DNA of 64,000 nucleotides from Rhynchopus sp. YZ270_cl-10 (GCA_964035575.1 OZ037913.1:434001-498000), one strand, 5' to 3'. Positions 9,901 through 20,890 are shown, numbered from the stretch's first letter. A program made the numbers and translations. Notes: generated by a model from the letters alone, not told the origin.

Positions 9901-10016
9901 CTTGGGCTGTGTGTATTTTTTTGCGATATGGGAATATATCAGGTTGTTTCGATTTTTTGTTTTTTTGTGTTTATTGCGTTTCTTTGTGTAGCAAAAATTA
10001 AAAAAAAGATGTTATG

Positions 10017-10201
10017 TACCATACAATGCAACGAGGCCGAATGCGCCTGAAAATAGGCATGTCTGGAAAATCTATTTGAGGCGTTGGTTAAGGTGTATTA
10101 ATATTTACAATCACACTTCAACCACCCCTCAGTAGTATTAGGACGCCTCAGCCACGCCTGAGCCGGCCTTAGCGAGGCCGATTCAGCCTCGTTGCATGGT
10201 A
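10017..10201. mobile_element. MITE-like element with terminal inverted repeats
   Basis: The ends are inverted copies of each other: TACCATACAATGCAACGAGG at the left, and the right end read in reverse complement TACCATGCAACGAGGC. TGAGGCGT (about 10077) and ACGCCTCA (about 10143) form a second inverted pair inside. The size of about 185 bp, no coding capacity and foldback structure suggest a non-autonomous DNA transposon. I see no clear target-site duplication. Confidence 0.6.
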
Positions 10202-10691
10202 TGCTGTTCACAAATTAAAAAAGTGAAAAGCGGGCCAAAAAAAATCGTGTCCAGCGTATCAGTTCAGTTTTCGTTATGTCTGTTTTTTTTTGTGGTGAGT
10301 AAGCTCACCGCTTTTTATTATTTTTCCGTTGTGTAGTGACTAATCATGGACTTTTTGGGGTTCATGTTGCAAATCGTTTTCCCTTTTTTTAAAATTTCAG
10401 AAAAAAAAACAGCCAAAGGAGAGGACATATTCTTTGGTGAAGGGTTATCAAAGGTTTGCCAGGTTTCTCTCTCTTCTGTTTTTTTGGTAAGGTAACTGAG
10501 CACTCAGTATTATATTCCTGCCTCTTTACTTTACTCTTTCGATCCGAAAATAAGGTAAAAACAACCTTGTATTATTATGAAAAAAAATGAATTTAAAAGA
10601 TTTACTGAAGAGTCTAAGACAGGCTTCTAGATCCCAAAAAAAAAAATTCCGTTTATTTTTTTGGAGATTGTCGATACAACAACAAAAAATG

Positions 10692-10775
10692 ACAGTGGAG
10701 ATTTGCACAACTGTGGCAGCACAAAACCGAGGCAACTACAACTACTCCAAACAATTTATCAACAAAGAAAGAAAA
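10692..10775 (+). repeat. Family F repeat, copy 1
   Basis: Contains TTGC...GGCA around a short loop, then CCGAGGCAACTACAAC and AACAATTTATCAA. A near match lies at 38820-38890; shorter relatives are at 26869-26945, 29163-29235 and 30914-31010. Confidence 0.65.
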
Positions 10776-11683
10776 CGGAAAATATGTTTTGAAAAGAAGA
10801 AGAAAAAAAATTTCGACGCTTCTTAGCTAAGACCCGCCGGAACCCCCCATGCTTCCTTTGTACAGTCTCTTACCATTGTTATGTTATGCTGTACTGGGCA
10901 TCACACCGTTAGGATGGAAAGGGGTACATTTCCCGTTTTTTTTTTTTTGTTTTGCTCCCTTGGGAGAGGGGCGGGGGACACAGACAATATATCTTTCAAG
11001 TTTTCTTCCAAAATGCAAGGTTAATGGGTGGCAAAAAAGCTGTTTGAAGATCGCTCTTTGGCTTTAGCTCGCCCTATACACTGCATCCTTCTGAGACCAC
11101 TTTTGAAAGGAAAACCCAATAAAAAAAATAATAATGTGACCCTCCATCCTCACTCTCCTTCCGCCCACGCTTTTGTGCCAACTCCCCCTCTTTCTCGCTT
11201 TCTCCCCTGTTTGGTTTTCCTGCAATTCTAGCTTCGCCACTTGCACGCACTGACAAAACAAAAAGGGTTGGGGAAGTATCCCCAAAACCCAACAGGAATT
11301 TGACGAGAAAAATGTTCCAACCAAAAAAGGTCCAGAAAAAAAACCCCTCAAAAAAGCAAAACAAAACCTTCATAAAAAAAAACTTCATTCATACCCCCCC
11401 CCAAAAAAAAATACTCAATCACGATGAAGAAAGAGAGAGAAAATACTGTCTTTTTTTTTTTCTCCAAAAAACGGAATTTTTATGTTCAAATAGTACTGCG
11501 TCGAAGTCGGTTTCAGTAGCATTGTCGATTGCAGTTGATTCTGGGATTTGAAGACGGCCAGACCGTAGATAAACATGCAATGGGAATTTTCTGAGAACAA
11601 CTGTTCCCAAAAGCTCTGGGGTTTTTGGTGTATCCAGTAGTAGGGCTGTCTTAACTGCCTTTTTTTGCTATAATAGTAAAATA

Positions 11684-11720
11684 TGTCTGTGCACGAGAGG
11701 CAAATTCATCTTTCAAGTTT
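11684..11720 (+). repeat. GTGC-stem CGAGAG-loop repeat upstream of NHP2
   Basis: GTCTGTGCACGAGAGGCAAA followed by TTCATCTTTCAAG and a pyrimidine tract that runs into the AG at 11741-11742, 28 nt before the NHP2 start. Sister copies are at 45201, 46311 and 51699. Confidence 0.7.
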
Positions 11721-11770
11721 TCTCTTTGTTACCTCCCTTCAGTCAACACACACACCGGACCACTAATAAA

Positions 11771-12853
11771 ATGGGAAAGAGGAAGGCTGAGGAGGAGGCG
11801 GCAGGAGTGAAGACCGAGAAGAAGGCGAAGAAGGACAAGAAAGACAAGAAGGAGAAGAAGGAAGACAAGGGAGACAAGGGAGAGACCACACGCATGTGCG
11901 TGCCGATCGCACACCCGATGTCCGAGGGTATGCAAACACAACTTGCAAGCTGAACACGAGAACGTTAGGTGCATCTTGCCAGCCTACAGAACTTCAAATT
12001 TTTTTTTATAGGTCAAACGCAGTTGACAGGGGAAATGCTACGGTCGCTCTAACTGTTTTCACCCTCACTTGTGCTCCTCCCTTCTCACACACCACTTTCT
12101 GTACTTCAGGACTTTCATTTTCTTACCTTTTCTATTTGGCTCTGTTTTTGTAAACATTCAGTTTTCAAAAAAAAAAAAAGTGGAAGCGGTGGAAGCGTAC
12201 AACTAACAAACTTTCCCCCTGTTTCGTTTCCCGTTTTCCTGTGTGGGCGAAGATAGTTATTGACACCGTAGTATTTTTCTCCCCCACACAGTTTTTGATT
12301 TTTCACAATATCTCAAAACGACCCACTTCCCCAAACAGACGTTGAGAAGCTGACCCCGAGAGTTCTTGCCATGGTGAAGTACGCGACCAAGAACAAGACG
12401 ATGGTGCGTGGAATCAAGGAGGTCACCAAGATCGTGAGGAAGGGCAAGGCGCAGAAGAACGCCCTTGTCGTGCTTGCGGCAGACATCTCCCCGTTGGATG
12501 TCATCAGCCACATGCCCGGGCTTCTCGACGAGAAGGAGGTATCTATTTTTTTTCCATCCAAACACTCAAAAATGCGTTCAAAATGACCTAACAAACACCC
12601 ACAAAACCAGGTGAGATACGTGTGGGTCCCGTCAAGGGGAAACCTCGGAGAGGCAACCCTCTCGAAACGCCCGACCTCCGCTGTGATTGTCAACAAGGTA
12701 TTGTAGTTTGGTTTCTTTTTCATGGTGATGAAGCAGGCTTAGGCCCAACCATTTTTTTTCATTTATTCCAACGTCCACCAGGTTCCCGAAGACAAGAAGG
12801 AGGCCTACGAGAAGATGATGGGTGCTATCGCTAAGATGCACAAGACCGTCTGA
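11771..12853 (+). CDS. NHP2: H/ACA ribonucleoprotein subunit NHP2
   Basis: L7Ae-family RNA-binding protein of H/ACA snoRNPs, needed for pseudouridylation of rRNA and snRNA in the nucleolus. Four exons (11771-11927, 12339-12538, 12611-12697, 12782-12853) splice in phases 1, 0, 0 to 171 residues. Donors are GTATGC, GTATCT, GTATTG and acceptors are CAG. Residues 1-45 are a Lys/Glu-rich tail; VPIAHPMS matches the NPIAQPLA block of NHP2; GIKEVTKIVRKGKAQ holds the RNA-binding helix, followed by LVVLAADISPLDVISHMPGL and VRYVWVPSRGNLGEA, KRPTSAVIV as in the family. The block order and N-terminal P-I-A-P signature favour NHP2 over eL8 or SNU13. A stem-loop repeat precedes it and another follows at 13013-13050. 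Confidence 0.92.
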
Positions 12854-14273
12854 ATAGAGAGGGCCACAAGAGAACGACACTACCGAAGCTGAAGGTGAAT
12901 TAAAATAACAACTTTCTCCCTGAGTTTGGGATATGGGACGTTGGTAAACACCACGTATAATGTCTCCTTCCGGGACATTTTTGTTTTCTTTTCTTTTTTT
13001 GTTTTTTTTAGATGTGCGCGCACAGTGAGGTTCGCCTTCATCTTTCAAGCTTTCCATTTTGGGGTATTTTCTGGGGGCTTACCACCTCCATTTCAGGGGG
13101 GTTTTCTTTTCCGATAAACAAGAAAGACACAAAAAAAAAAAAAAAAACACATTCCGTTCGTTCTATCATTTTTCTTTTTAGTCAGATACGTTGATTTTTT
13201 TTTTATCTGTTTCATTGTTCCGTTGTTACTGTTATTCTTTTTTTGTTTGTTTTGTTTTATCAAAATACCCAAACAAAAGAAATAGCACGATCAAAGAAAA
13301 GACAAAAGTTTATATACACTAGAGGGAATGCGCAACAAAACATTAGTTCATTTTTTTAAAAAATGTTGTTCAAAAGGGGATTGTCCAGTACAACCCCTTA
13401 GGTAAATTATGGCCAAAAAAAACGACACTTTTTTGCTTCTGATAACAACTGCGTTTGAGGCAAGATTTTTTTTTTATTTTTTATCACCGGGTAATCCTTC
13501 CCGTCATAGGTGGTTTCATCCCCCATCCCCTCCTCATCACAAAAGAGATCATAATACATAACGGAGTTCATTACGGACAGACAGAGGTTATAAATTATCC
13601 CTACCTTCAACAAGGCCACCCTCATCCCTCAGACAAAAAATGCGCAAAAAAAAAAAAAGAGGGAGGAAACAGGAAAAAACGAAAGAGAAATCACCCCCCA
13701 TTTCCCCCTTACAGAGTCCTGGGCATGACCTGAAAACCTGCCTGGGGAGGATACCCCTCGTACTGTGACACGGATATTGTTTTTTTGTTATTTTTTTTTT
13801 TTCCCTCACTTTTTTTTTGAAGATGGCTAAGCACAGAGAGGCTTAGGGTTTTCTTCTAAAATTTTCTAAAAATTTTAACTTCGCTTTTGTAATGAAGGCA
13901 AAATGTGTGGCATAACACACCAATTTATTTCAAAGTGAGGACAAAAAAAAAATTAAACAAAAAACAATTCCATGAGTACGGATCAGCCAACGGTTACCAA
14001 TCCTCCCTTCTCTTCCCCCCAGAGAAGAAGGAAAAAAGGACGGATTCCTTTTTTTCCTTTATAACCGAGGTGCTTTGAAGGACTGTTTTTTCCTCCTCAA
14101 AAAAAAACGGTCTGGATGCCCTGAACACTTCTCCCTCCTTCCTCCTCCTCCCCCCGCTTCCTCTCTCTTTTTCTTTTCCCCTCTACATTTTCAATCTCAG
14201 GAGAAAAATAAACACAAAGACTTCGATATTGAGTACAGATATTTGCAGTAGAGTTGATACAACAACAACAAAA
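12854..14273. other. Intergenic spacer
   Basis: No gene seen. A hairpin-like unit (TGTGCGCGCACA palindrome, then TTCGCCTTCATCTTTCAAG) lies at 13013-13045, about 160 nt after the NHP2 stop. A family B copy lies at 13819-13856. The last 100 nt are pyrimidine rich and end in AATCTCAG (AG at 14199-14200), a candidate acceptor for the next gene. Confidence 0.55.
13819..13856 (+). repeat. CGAGAG-loop stem-loop repeat (family B, degenerate)
   Basis: CTAAGC / GCTTAG stem around ACAGAGAG, 400 bp upstream of the GPATCH1-like gene, with GGGTTTTC instead of the usual GGGTCATC tail. Confidence 0.6.
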
Positions 14274-16583
14274 ATGTCGAAAAAGAATGAATTAATCGAA
14301 TACGGAGAAGAAGGCTTGCGCGCGAAAAGCGACGTTTTAGGGAGCAGAGTTGCTGGGAGAAAGGAAGGGAGATTGCATGGTGCCTGGCAGGGTGGTTGGA
14401 GCGCGGGATATTACAACAGTGTTGGGAGTAAAGAAGGATGGGCGCCGGGGCAACGTGAACATGGAAAGGGGCAACGCGTTGAGGACTTTATGGATGACGA
14501 AGACCTTCAGGACATGCTCAAATCCAATATGCGGGTCAACAGCAAATTCCGCAATACGGCTGACCCTTCTGCCACTACCACCACCGCCACCACCACCTCC
14601 TCCTCCACACCTCTCAAGGACGACACCTATCTCCACTCCTTGGTACGCCCCTGTTCGCAGTATATAGGGGAAACGTTGCTTCGGAGATTGGGATGGGTTG
14701 AGGTAGCGCCGCTTCACAAATTATCTTCAAAATCCTCAAAAAAATCCTCAAAATCCTCGAAACGCAAGCGAAATGAAGATGAAGATGAAGATGACGAACT
14801 ATGCAGAGACATTCTGCGAGAATCGCTACATCCGCAGGAAATGGGGCTAATCGAAGTATCTGATACACGTGGACTCGGCTACGTGGCAGGGGGGAAGATG
14901 CGGAAGGGTAGAGGAGCGGCAGATGATCTGCGGAGTATGGCGCGCGATTTTAAAAAACGAAGATTGTTTGGTGGATTTGACGACGACGACGACGATGCGG
15001 TAGGAGAGAGTGGAGGTGCAGGGGAATTTGCAGACTATGACGATGCCCTAGAGATCAATGAAGCACATCACCATTCACGCATCAAATCAGACGATACACA
15101 AGCGCTTCTCGACAAAGGCTACGACCCTCTCGAAGTTGCCGAAGCAACCAAGCTATTCTCCTCCTGGAAGCAGCTCTATGTGAGGAGCAACCCGCCCCTC
15201 GAAGACCAACCAGACAACATCGTCACCCTCCCAGAGCACTTCACCCCACGCCGACCCATCGAATTTCTCCTATACGGCAATGAACAGAACGGAATCATGG
15301 ACATTGATATGAAGGTGATGTCGCTTCTCCCGCAAAAACAGCGGGCAGCGCTGGTAACAGAAGGGCAAAAGGTGATGCAGCAGAGGGAACAAAGAAAGAG
15401 AAACAGATTTGATGAAAAACCTGATGTGATTCGGGCCAATCCGAGTCCCGCTTCTACAACAACTCCACAGACAACAGTTTTTACCCCTTTAAAGGGAAGC
15501 CTCGGGATGCGCTTCACCTCAGCAAAGCGGCAGGAGTTGGTGAAGCCAGAGGGGGAAACGGAACAGAGTGCCTCTGGTGGTGGGTTGATCAATGCAGATG
15601 CGATTGCCACTGCAGCGGTGTTCGGTCGTAGTACTGAGCGGTCCGCTGACGAAGCAATGAAAAGCGCAGCAGCAAGCGGGCAATACGGCCGCATGACCAG
15701 AGAGACCAGGCAGTGGTACCCCGAAACGCTGCTCTGCCGCAGACTTAACATTGCAGACCCATTTCCTAATACAACAGAAAAAGGGGATGGTGTCAAAGGC
15801 AAGGCAACAGCTTCTTCTTCCCTCTCCACTGTTTTTACCCCTGCGCCAATTCCTACAGAAATTTCTACAACAATTCCTGCAACTCCGACAGCAACTCCTG
15901 GCAGTGATGCGAAAATCGAGCGGAATAAACGTAAAAAGGCTCGCCGTGAAGAACGCCGTCAGGACGACTTTACCATTTCCGTTGATGTTGGTGGCGATGC
16001 AAACGAAGGCGACGATGAAGGGATGGACGAGGACATGATGGCAGCCATCGATGAGATTATGGGGATAACGCACTCTCCTGAGGAAAACCAAAACCCTGCC
16101 GACATCCCCGACGAGGCAACGCAGGGGGACGATTGTGACAACAACAACAACACTGCAGAGGAAGACGACAATGCTGATGACAAGATGGACCTATTCGATA
16201 GCATCTTCGGAGGAGGAGAAGACGTTCCCGAGGAACCCGACAGCGCACCGCAGACTGCAGAAGAGGAAGAAGGCGCTCAGAGCAAAAGCGTGAGTGCCCT
16301 ACAGCTTGCGGCAGCTGCGCAGGTGAATAAAGGGAATGACGCTATGCGGAAGAGAATAGAAATGCTGCGAACTTTAGAGGATTCAAGCGAGGAATCGAAG
16401 GAATCCAAAGAGCTGACCAAAAAGGAAAGAAAGAAGCAAAAAAAATCCGAAAAAAAGATGCGCAAAAAGGACAAAAAGGAGAAGAAGCGCGCAAAGAAGA
16501 GAGAGAAGAAGGAGAAGCGGAAGCAACGCAAGCGCAACCGCTCTGACTCCAGCGACTCCGACTCCGATTCCTCCTCCTCCTGA
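14274..16583 (+). CDS. G-patch domain protein 1 / TOUGH (TGH) homologue
   Basis: Homologue of GPATCH1/TGH, a nuclear spliceosome-associated protein (DUF1604 family) that is thought to activate a DEAH helicase. The product is 769 residues and single exon. The start at 14274 aligns with the family N-terminus (ELIEYGEEGL). Diagnostic blocks are HGAWQGGWSAGYYNSVGSKE, then GWAP, and RVEDFMDDEDLQDM, matching the family's RPEDFMDEEDL. A reduced G-patch follows at about 135-215 (IGETLLRRLGWVE, and later TRGLGYVAGG), separated by a Lys/Ser/Asp insert, so the glycine-rich core is weak. The middle has DPLEVAEATKLFSSWKQLY and a Pro-Arg block; the C-terminus is acidic, then a long Lys/Glu/Arg tail ending in a Ser/Asp run. 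An ATG at 14229 is in frame but would add 15 residues without family support. The AG at 14199-14200 precedes it. Confidence 0.88.
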   Translation: MSKKNELIEYGEEGLRAKSDVLGSRVAGRKEGRLHGAWQGGWSAGYYNSVGSKEGWAPGQREHGKGQRVEDFMDDEDLQDMLKSNMRVNSKFRNTADPSATTTTATTTSSSTPLKDDTYLHSLVRPCSQYIGETLLRRLGWVEVAPLHKLSSKSSKKSSKSSKRKRNEDEDEDDELCRDILRESLHPQEMGLIEVSDTRGLGYVAGGKMRKGRGAADDLRSMARDFKKRRLFGGFDDDDDDAVGESGGAGEFADYDDALEINEAHHHSRIKSDDTQALLDKGYDPLEVAEATKLFSSWKQLYVRSNPPLEDQPDNIVTLPEHFTPRRPIEFLLYGNEQNGIMDIDMKVMSLLPQKQRAALVTEGQKVMQQREQRKRNRFDEKPDVIRANPSPASTTTPQTTVFTPLKGSLGMRFTSAKRQELVKPEGETEQSASGGGLINADAIATAAVFGRSTERSADEAMKSAAASGQYGRMTRETRQWYPETLLCRRLNIADPFPNTTEKGDGVKGKATASSSLSTVFTPAPIPTEISTTIPATPTATPGSDAKIERNKRKKARREERRQDDFTISVDVGGDANEGDDEGMDEDMMAAIDEIMGITHSPEENQNPADIPDEATQGDDCDNNNNTAEEDDNADDKMDLFDSIFGGGEDVPEEPDSAPQTAEEEEGAQSKSVSALQLAAAAQVNKGNDAMRKRIEMLRTLEDSSEESKESKELTKKERKKQKKSEKKMRKKDKKEKKRAKKREKKEKRKQRKRNRSDSSDSDSDSSSS

Positions 16584-16917
16584 AAGGCGTTCACCACTAC
16601 CCCTCCCTCCAACGCATCACCACCAACGCACTGCACAGTACTTCATCCCAACTGCCCAAGAACCTTACACCCTACCGTATTGGGTTCGATAACCCCACAT
16701 TCCCTCACGGAGCGTCTCGGTGCCTGCGTCCCAGAGTAGTTTCACTGCTCTTCCCCCTCCCCCCCCCACAGCAACAACTCAAACCCCCCTCGCCCTTTTT
16801 GATTACCTATAACATCACCACATCAATACAAACTTTGCAGGACCCCCCCAAAATACCCCTCTTTTTTCAACTTTTTCCAAATTTTTTTTCCCTGCCCCCC
16901 CAAATGGGACGGAGAGA
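16584..16917. other. Intergenic spacer with family D unit
   Basis: Contains a family D-like unit at 16681-16750 (TGGGTTCGATAACCCCA hairpin, then CTCGGTGCCTGCGTCCCAGA). The last 100 bases are pyrimidine rich. An 8-codon upstream frame starts at ATG 16904 and overlaps the start of the next gene. Confidence 0.55.
16681..16750 (+). repeat. Family D hairpin repeat, copy 2
   Basis: TGGGTT-CGAT-AACCCCA hairpin, spacer, then GGTGCCTGCGTCCCAGA shared with the copies at 43961 and 51625. Confidence 0.65.
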
Positions 16918-19900
16918 ATGGTTGTATTGATATCAGAAGGGGGGCATGACGGATTGGTTAATTTGGCGCATCACGGTAGTATCGGTTCTGTTGTAAGCAC
17001 TCAGTCTGAAGAGGTTTCAATACCACGTTCAAGAGGGTCGAAGGGGAGAAATTCTAGGCCTTTACCGACTCCAGATGGGCCACAATATGAGTTAGGCGCA
17101 GCCGCGCAAAATGCGTTAACAAGCACCTTCGATCCGAATGACCCTCAATCTGTCCGTCTCCACTTTATTTCACAACAAAGAGAAGTTCTTCGTGGATTCA
17201 AACGTGCATGGGAAAGAACGGTTGAGGCAGAAAGCATTGCATTAAAACATTTGTTACAGCATGCAGACGAAGCAGAGTTCATAGAGCAGAGAGGTCTTGC
17301 GAGGGAGAAATACGCCAATCAATTTACGAGAAAACAGACGCAGCAGGTTGCGGTGATTCAGCTTTGGTGGAAGGATGTTAAAGCAGGACGGGTGGGGAAG
17401 CGGGCCCTTCGTGCCTCATTGTTTACTTTGCGCTTCAGGATTGCGAGGACTAAGGTTCTTAAAATTCGCTCCATTCGCACCGCTGCGGCAATGGAACTGG
17501 AGGAGGCAACTGAAGAAGACCGTGTCCGCATGCTTGCGAAACAACACGTAGAGTTTGAGCATGCTTACCAACAGCGGAGAGAAGAGATTTCCTCAGAAGA
17601 AAACTCTGTGCGTGGAAAGTACAAAAAAAAGCTTTGTGGGTTAGTCAAATGCACTGAAGTGAGGCAAGGAATAGCAGACCTATACCAGACAGAGAGGCAT
17701 CGGAGGGGGGTTGTGGTGAGGGAGTGGGAGATGGAGCATAAAATTCTGGCGAGGCCGATTCCGGCACCACCAGGGCACCGGGCAGGGAATAGACAGGGGA
17801 GTGCACCCTCACGACGGTCATTCATGCAGACACCCATCCAGCAGGCTCGACCGAATACCGCAGTGGCACGCCCACCACCACCACAAAACCGCTCAATGGC
17901 GTTGGCCTCCTTGCTGAGCTGTGACAGCGGGAGTCTCTCATGCTCTTCATTTCAGGTCGCAGCGCTGTATGGCAAAGCAAGCATCCCTCCAGCCCCGGTT
18001 ACACAACAGGTGTTGGAGACGCTGCACATCACGCAGGCCTCCCCAACGGACCAGATGCTTCTCCCTAGCCCACGGCTGCTGCCGATATCGTTGTCCAGCC
18101 AGTTGACGAGGAGTACCAGGGGGAGTTCGCTGTGTGCGTCGGATGAGGGGGACTCAGGGGCGCGGGAGGATGACATTGGACAGGAACATTCGTTTTATGG
18201 GGAGCCGGTGCGGTTTTCTGCGAGAAGGAGTATGGGGGAGTTTCCGTTTCAAGGGTATGACGACCGGAGTGAGGTGGAGCCTCAGTATGGGTCTCTAGGT
18301 ACCAGAAGGAAGACGCCGGAGCCGGTGTTGGTTGACGATTCGGATGGGGAGGAGAGGAATGACAGTGACAGAGATGTGGACGATATGGTGCCGGATGCGA
18401 CCTTCGAGAGGGAACGCATCCGATACTCCCAGGGTTTAAGCAGAAGGGAGTCGCAGACGTCAGAGGAGGCGGAGTTTATTATCTCCCCGCGTTTCAGCGC
18501 AACCATGGCGGCAAGGCGTCTTGAAGAAGACCCAGCCACACCTACCCTTCCCATAGTCGATTACACCCCACAGCCTGCCCTAGAACACCCAGAGTCTGCA
18601 CAGCCGTCGTGGTGTTGGAATCAGCAGCGTCCGAGGTCGGGGAGGTCTGAAACTCTTGTTATGGTGCATGCTCGGGTGAAGAAACGGGAGAGTGCGGCGG
18701 TGCATTCGCACGAAGCTGTGAGGAGTGCAACTGCTCGGATGCAGACCTCGTTGAGTCGGTTGTGTGGTGGTGCAACGCAGAGACGTTCTGCTGATGGAGG
18801 GAAACGGCAGAAAGGGTTGAACGATACCTATGCACCTGGCCCGTCTGATCCATGCGCAATAGTGGCTGCATCGGAGGTGTTGGCACCACACCATTCGCAT
18901 TTCTATTTTGGTACAACCAACCAAAGCCCCAACGTCGTCAAGCGCCTAGAAAACAAACGGCGGAAACGGACGCAGCTTCAGGAGGACCACCACCCTGCCA
19001 GCACCGCCCGCATCCCCACCCCGCCGTCTGTAGTCAACTACCGCTACCCTGCGAAGTCCGCTCTGACATACAGCCCAGAGGCAGCACCACCCTCCACCCT
19101 CGACCCCACAAACCTCCTCCAGCAAGCTTCCGCGCAGAGGACAGCGCTTCTCAATGAACACTCCATAACCGTACAGGGCATTGCCCTGTTCGCACTGCAC
19201 GAACGCTCTGCATTGCAATGCCGCCATATGGCGGGCACAGAACTATCAGAGATTAGCCAACGGAGTTTTCTTATTGTTGAAGAAGATAGACAATATGGAG
19301 CTATGACACACCTTGCCCGCAACGCTGCACTGCAAAACGATGAATTCACAGAAAGACAGATACTATACAATACCGGTCTTACCTCATTAACAGAACTTTG
19401 CTTTGTCGGAAGCAACGCTGGGCAGGCATTAATATGGGAAGGTCTGGTAAACACACTTAATGCTGATGAAACCGACGCAAGAGATGATATAACCTTTGCG
19501 GAGAGCTCTGCGTATGAATTTAGTATGACAGCATTGCACCGCACTGCGGTCAAACTTCTCTTTAAAATTGAGGCACAACAGAGGGTGCTTCTATTAGATG
19601 AGCAACTATGCTGTAGAAGGAAGCATGCCACCACCTTTACCACTCTACCTATCCCAGCCTCCCTCCCCGTAGAGGAGGAGACCCCGCATATGGTACCACA
19701 CTCCATGCAACGTCGGGTGTTCTGCAATAGAGAGGCTGATAGGAGGGAGATTGCGAGCTTTGCGGAACAACATAGATTTGATATCATCATTGCAGAGTGG
19801 CATGAGGCAGTAGATGGTGCGTTGGAAAATTCGGTTGAGGAGCTTGAGTTAGAAGAAAGGGGTGTAAGAGCTAGTATAGGTGGTGAAGAAGTGAGTGATT

Positions 19901-20205
19901 GGGAGGTGCTTTGTGGAGCTGAAGGCGCAGAGCGTGCTGTAGTGTTGGCAGTATTGGCTGAGGCGTTGGAGAAAGCGGTGACACAGCTCGAGACGGCTGA
20001 GGCAAATGCCCGTGGAAGCATAAAGTATGACGAGGATACAGAGGTCTGGTTCACCCACGACCTCCTCACCTCTCCAGGGTTATTGGATAACAACAAAATC
20101 GTCTCTTGTATTGTCCGTGAAGAGTCCGGTTCGCGTCTTGCCTTAGAACAGCATCAATGTTATGAATACACAAGATGGTTGGAAGATTTGAAAGAGAAGA
20201 AGTAA
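16918..20205 (+). CDS. Large unrecognised helical protein
   Basis: A 1095-residue single-exon frame with balanced amino-acid use. I do not recognise a family. Residues about 70-290 look helical and charged (QQREVLRGFKRAWERTVEAE; QLWWKDVKAGRVGKRAL), with a basic IQ-like flavour but no clean IQ motif. The central part (about 290-640) is Ser/Pro/Asp rich and probably disordered. The C-terminal 350 residues are again helical, rich in Ala, Glu and Arg (FAEQHRFDIIIAEWHEAVDG). No signal peptide or membrane span is visible. The start is the ATG at 16918; an 8-codon upstream frame (16904-16930) overlaps it in another frame. The architecture would suit a cytoskeletal or flagellar structural protein, but that is a guess. 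Confidence 0.8.
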   Translation: MVVLISEGGHDGLVNLAHHGSIGSVVSTQSEEVSIPRSRGSKGRNSRPLPTPDGPQYELGAAAQNALTSTFDPNDPQSVRLHFISQQREVLRGFKRAWERTVEAESIALKHLLQHADEAEFIEQRGLAREKYANQFTRKQTQQVAVIQLWWKDVKAGRVGKRALRASLFTLRFRIARTKVLKIRSIRTAAAMELEEATEEDRVRMLAKQHVEFEHAYQQRREEISSEENSVRGKYKKKLCGLVKCTEVRQGIADLYQTERHRRGVVVREWEMEHKILARPIPAPPGHRAGNRQGSAPSRRSFMQTPIQQARPNTAVARPPPPQNRSMALASLLSCDSGSLSCSSFQVAALYGKASIPPAPVTQQVLETLHITQASPTDQMLLPSPRLLPISLSSQLTRSTRGSSLCASDEGDSGAREDDIGQEHSFYGEPVRFSARRSMGEFPFQGYDDRSEVEPQYGSLGTRRKTPEPVLVDDSDGEERNDSDRDVDDMVPDATFERERIRYSQGLSRRESQTSEEAEFIISPRFSATMAARRLEEDPATPTLPIVDYTPQPALEHPESAQPSWCWNQQRPRSGRSETLVMVHARVKKRESAAVHSHEAVRSATARMQTSLSRLCGGATQRRSADGGKRQKGLNDTYAPGPSDPCAIVAASEVLAPHHSHFYFGTTNQSPNVVKRLENKRRKRTQLQEDHHPASTARIPTPPSVVNYRYPAKSALTYSPEAAPPSTLDPTNLLQQASAQRTALLNEHSITVQGIALFALHERSALQCRHMAGTELSEISQRSFLIVEEDRQYGAMTHLARNAALQNDEFTERQILYNTGLTSLTELCFVGSNAGQALIWEGLVNTLNADETDARDDITFAESSAYEFSMTALHRTAVKLLFKIEAQQRVLLLDEQLCCRRKHATTFTTLPIPASLPVEEETPHMVPHSMQRRVFCNREADRREIASFAEQHRFDIIIAEWHEAVDGALENSVEELELEERGVRASIGGEEVSDWEVLCGAEGAERAVVLAVLAEALEKAVTQLETAEANARGSIKYDEDTEVWFTHDLLTSPGLLDNNKIVSCIVREESGSRLALEQHQCYEYTRWLEDLKEKK

Positions 20206-20732
20206 AAAATTAGTCGAAAACAATAACCCATACTTTACAGTTGGGAGCTGTTTTTTGTTTTGTTATTTTTTCCCCGGTAAACCAATATTCTTTTCCAATT
20301 CCTTTCCCCAAAATCCCATTTTTTTAGTGATGGGAAGAAAAAAAAAATCAGACATTTTTTTAAAAGAATTTCAGCCATTTTTGACCCAAAATCTCATGAA
20401 AACAACGCATGGTTTTTTTCAATGCACTTGGTCAATAGATTTGTGGCAAATCCGTTGAGTCCCCTTTTTGAAAAAAGGTGTTACCAACCTTTTTTTTTTT
20501 TTGTTTGACGCAATGTCTCCAGAGGCGTTTGCACTGTCAACTTCACATTATTTTTTTTAGACCAAAATTGTTGGAATAGTTTACTTCCCAACATTCCCCT
20601 CTCCCTTCTTTTTCTCTCTCTTCATTTTCAGTATTTCAAGTTTTCTTTTACTCTCTTTTGCACAAAAAAAAAAAGATCTTCCTCATTCTCCTCTTTTTCT
20701 CCACCTTCACTCAAAACCGACATTCTCTTCGG

Positions 20733-20769
20733 ACGTAAGCACGAGAGGTTTAGGGTCATCTTATAATTT
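20733..20769 (+). repeat. CGAGAG-loop stem-loop repeat (family B)
   Basis: TAAGC-ACGAGAG-GTTTA with G-T pairing, then GGGTCATCTTATAA and a pyrimidine tract. Confidence 0.75.
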
Positions 20770-20848
20770 TTCTCTTTTTTCTCTTCAGGTCCACCCCCCC
20801 TTCCCCGTTCTCTTTCTCGCTCGCTTTCCTTCTTTTTAGTCTTTTTTA

Positions 20849-20890
20849 GGTACACTGTTACGAGAGGGCTTTGTATTTCAAGTCAACATT
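20849..20890 (+). repeat. Family C stem-loop repeat
   Basis: TTTTTTAG then GTACACTGTTACGAGAGGGC and TTTGTATTTCAAGTCAACAT. It lies immediately upstream of the PH-like gene. Further copies: 5877, 29955 (partial), 38101, 42400, 44109. Confidence 0.8.

Larger units (their letters stand above)
9543..11770. other. Intergenic spacer with several small repeats
   Basis: No complete gene is supported. The spacer holds a family D hairpin (9615-9690), a short coding-like patch (9720-9900), a MITE-like element (10017-10201), a family F unit (10692-10775) and a GTGC-stem loop just upstream of NHP2 (11684-11720). The remainder is A/T homopolymer sequence. Confidence 0.6.

Noticed and set aside
12722-12750. 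C-box-like TGATGA in NHP2 intron 3 as a snoRNA
   Set aside because: No matching D box and terminal stem in the 84-bp intron. The sequence may instead be a remnant of the stem-loop family (GAAGC ... GGCTTAGG).
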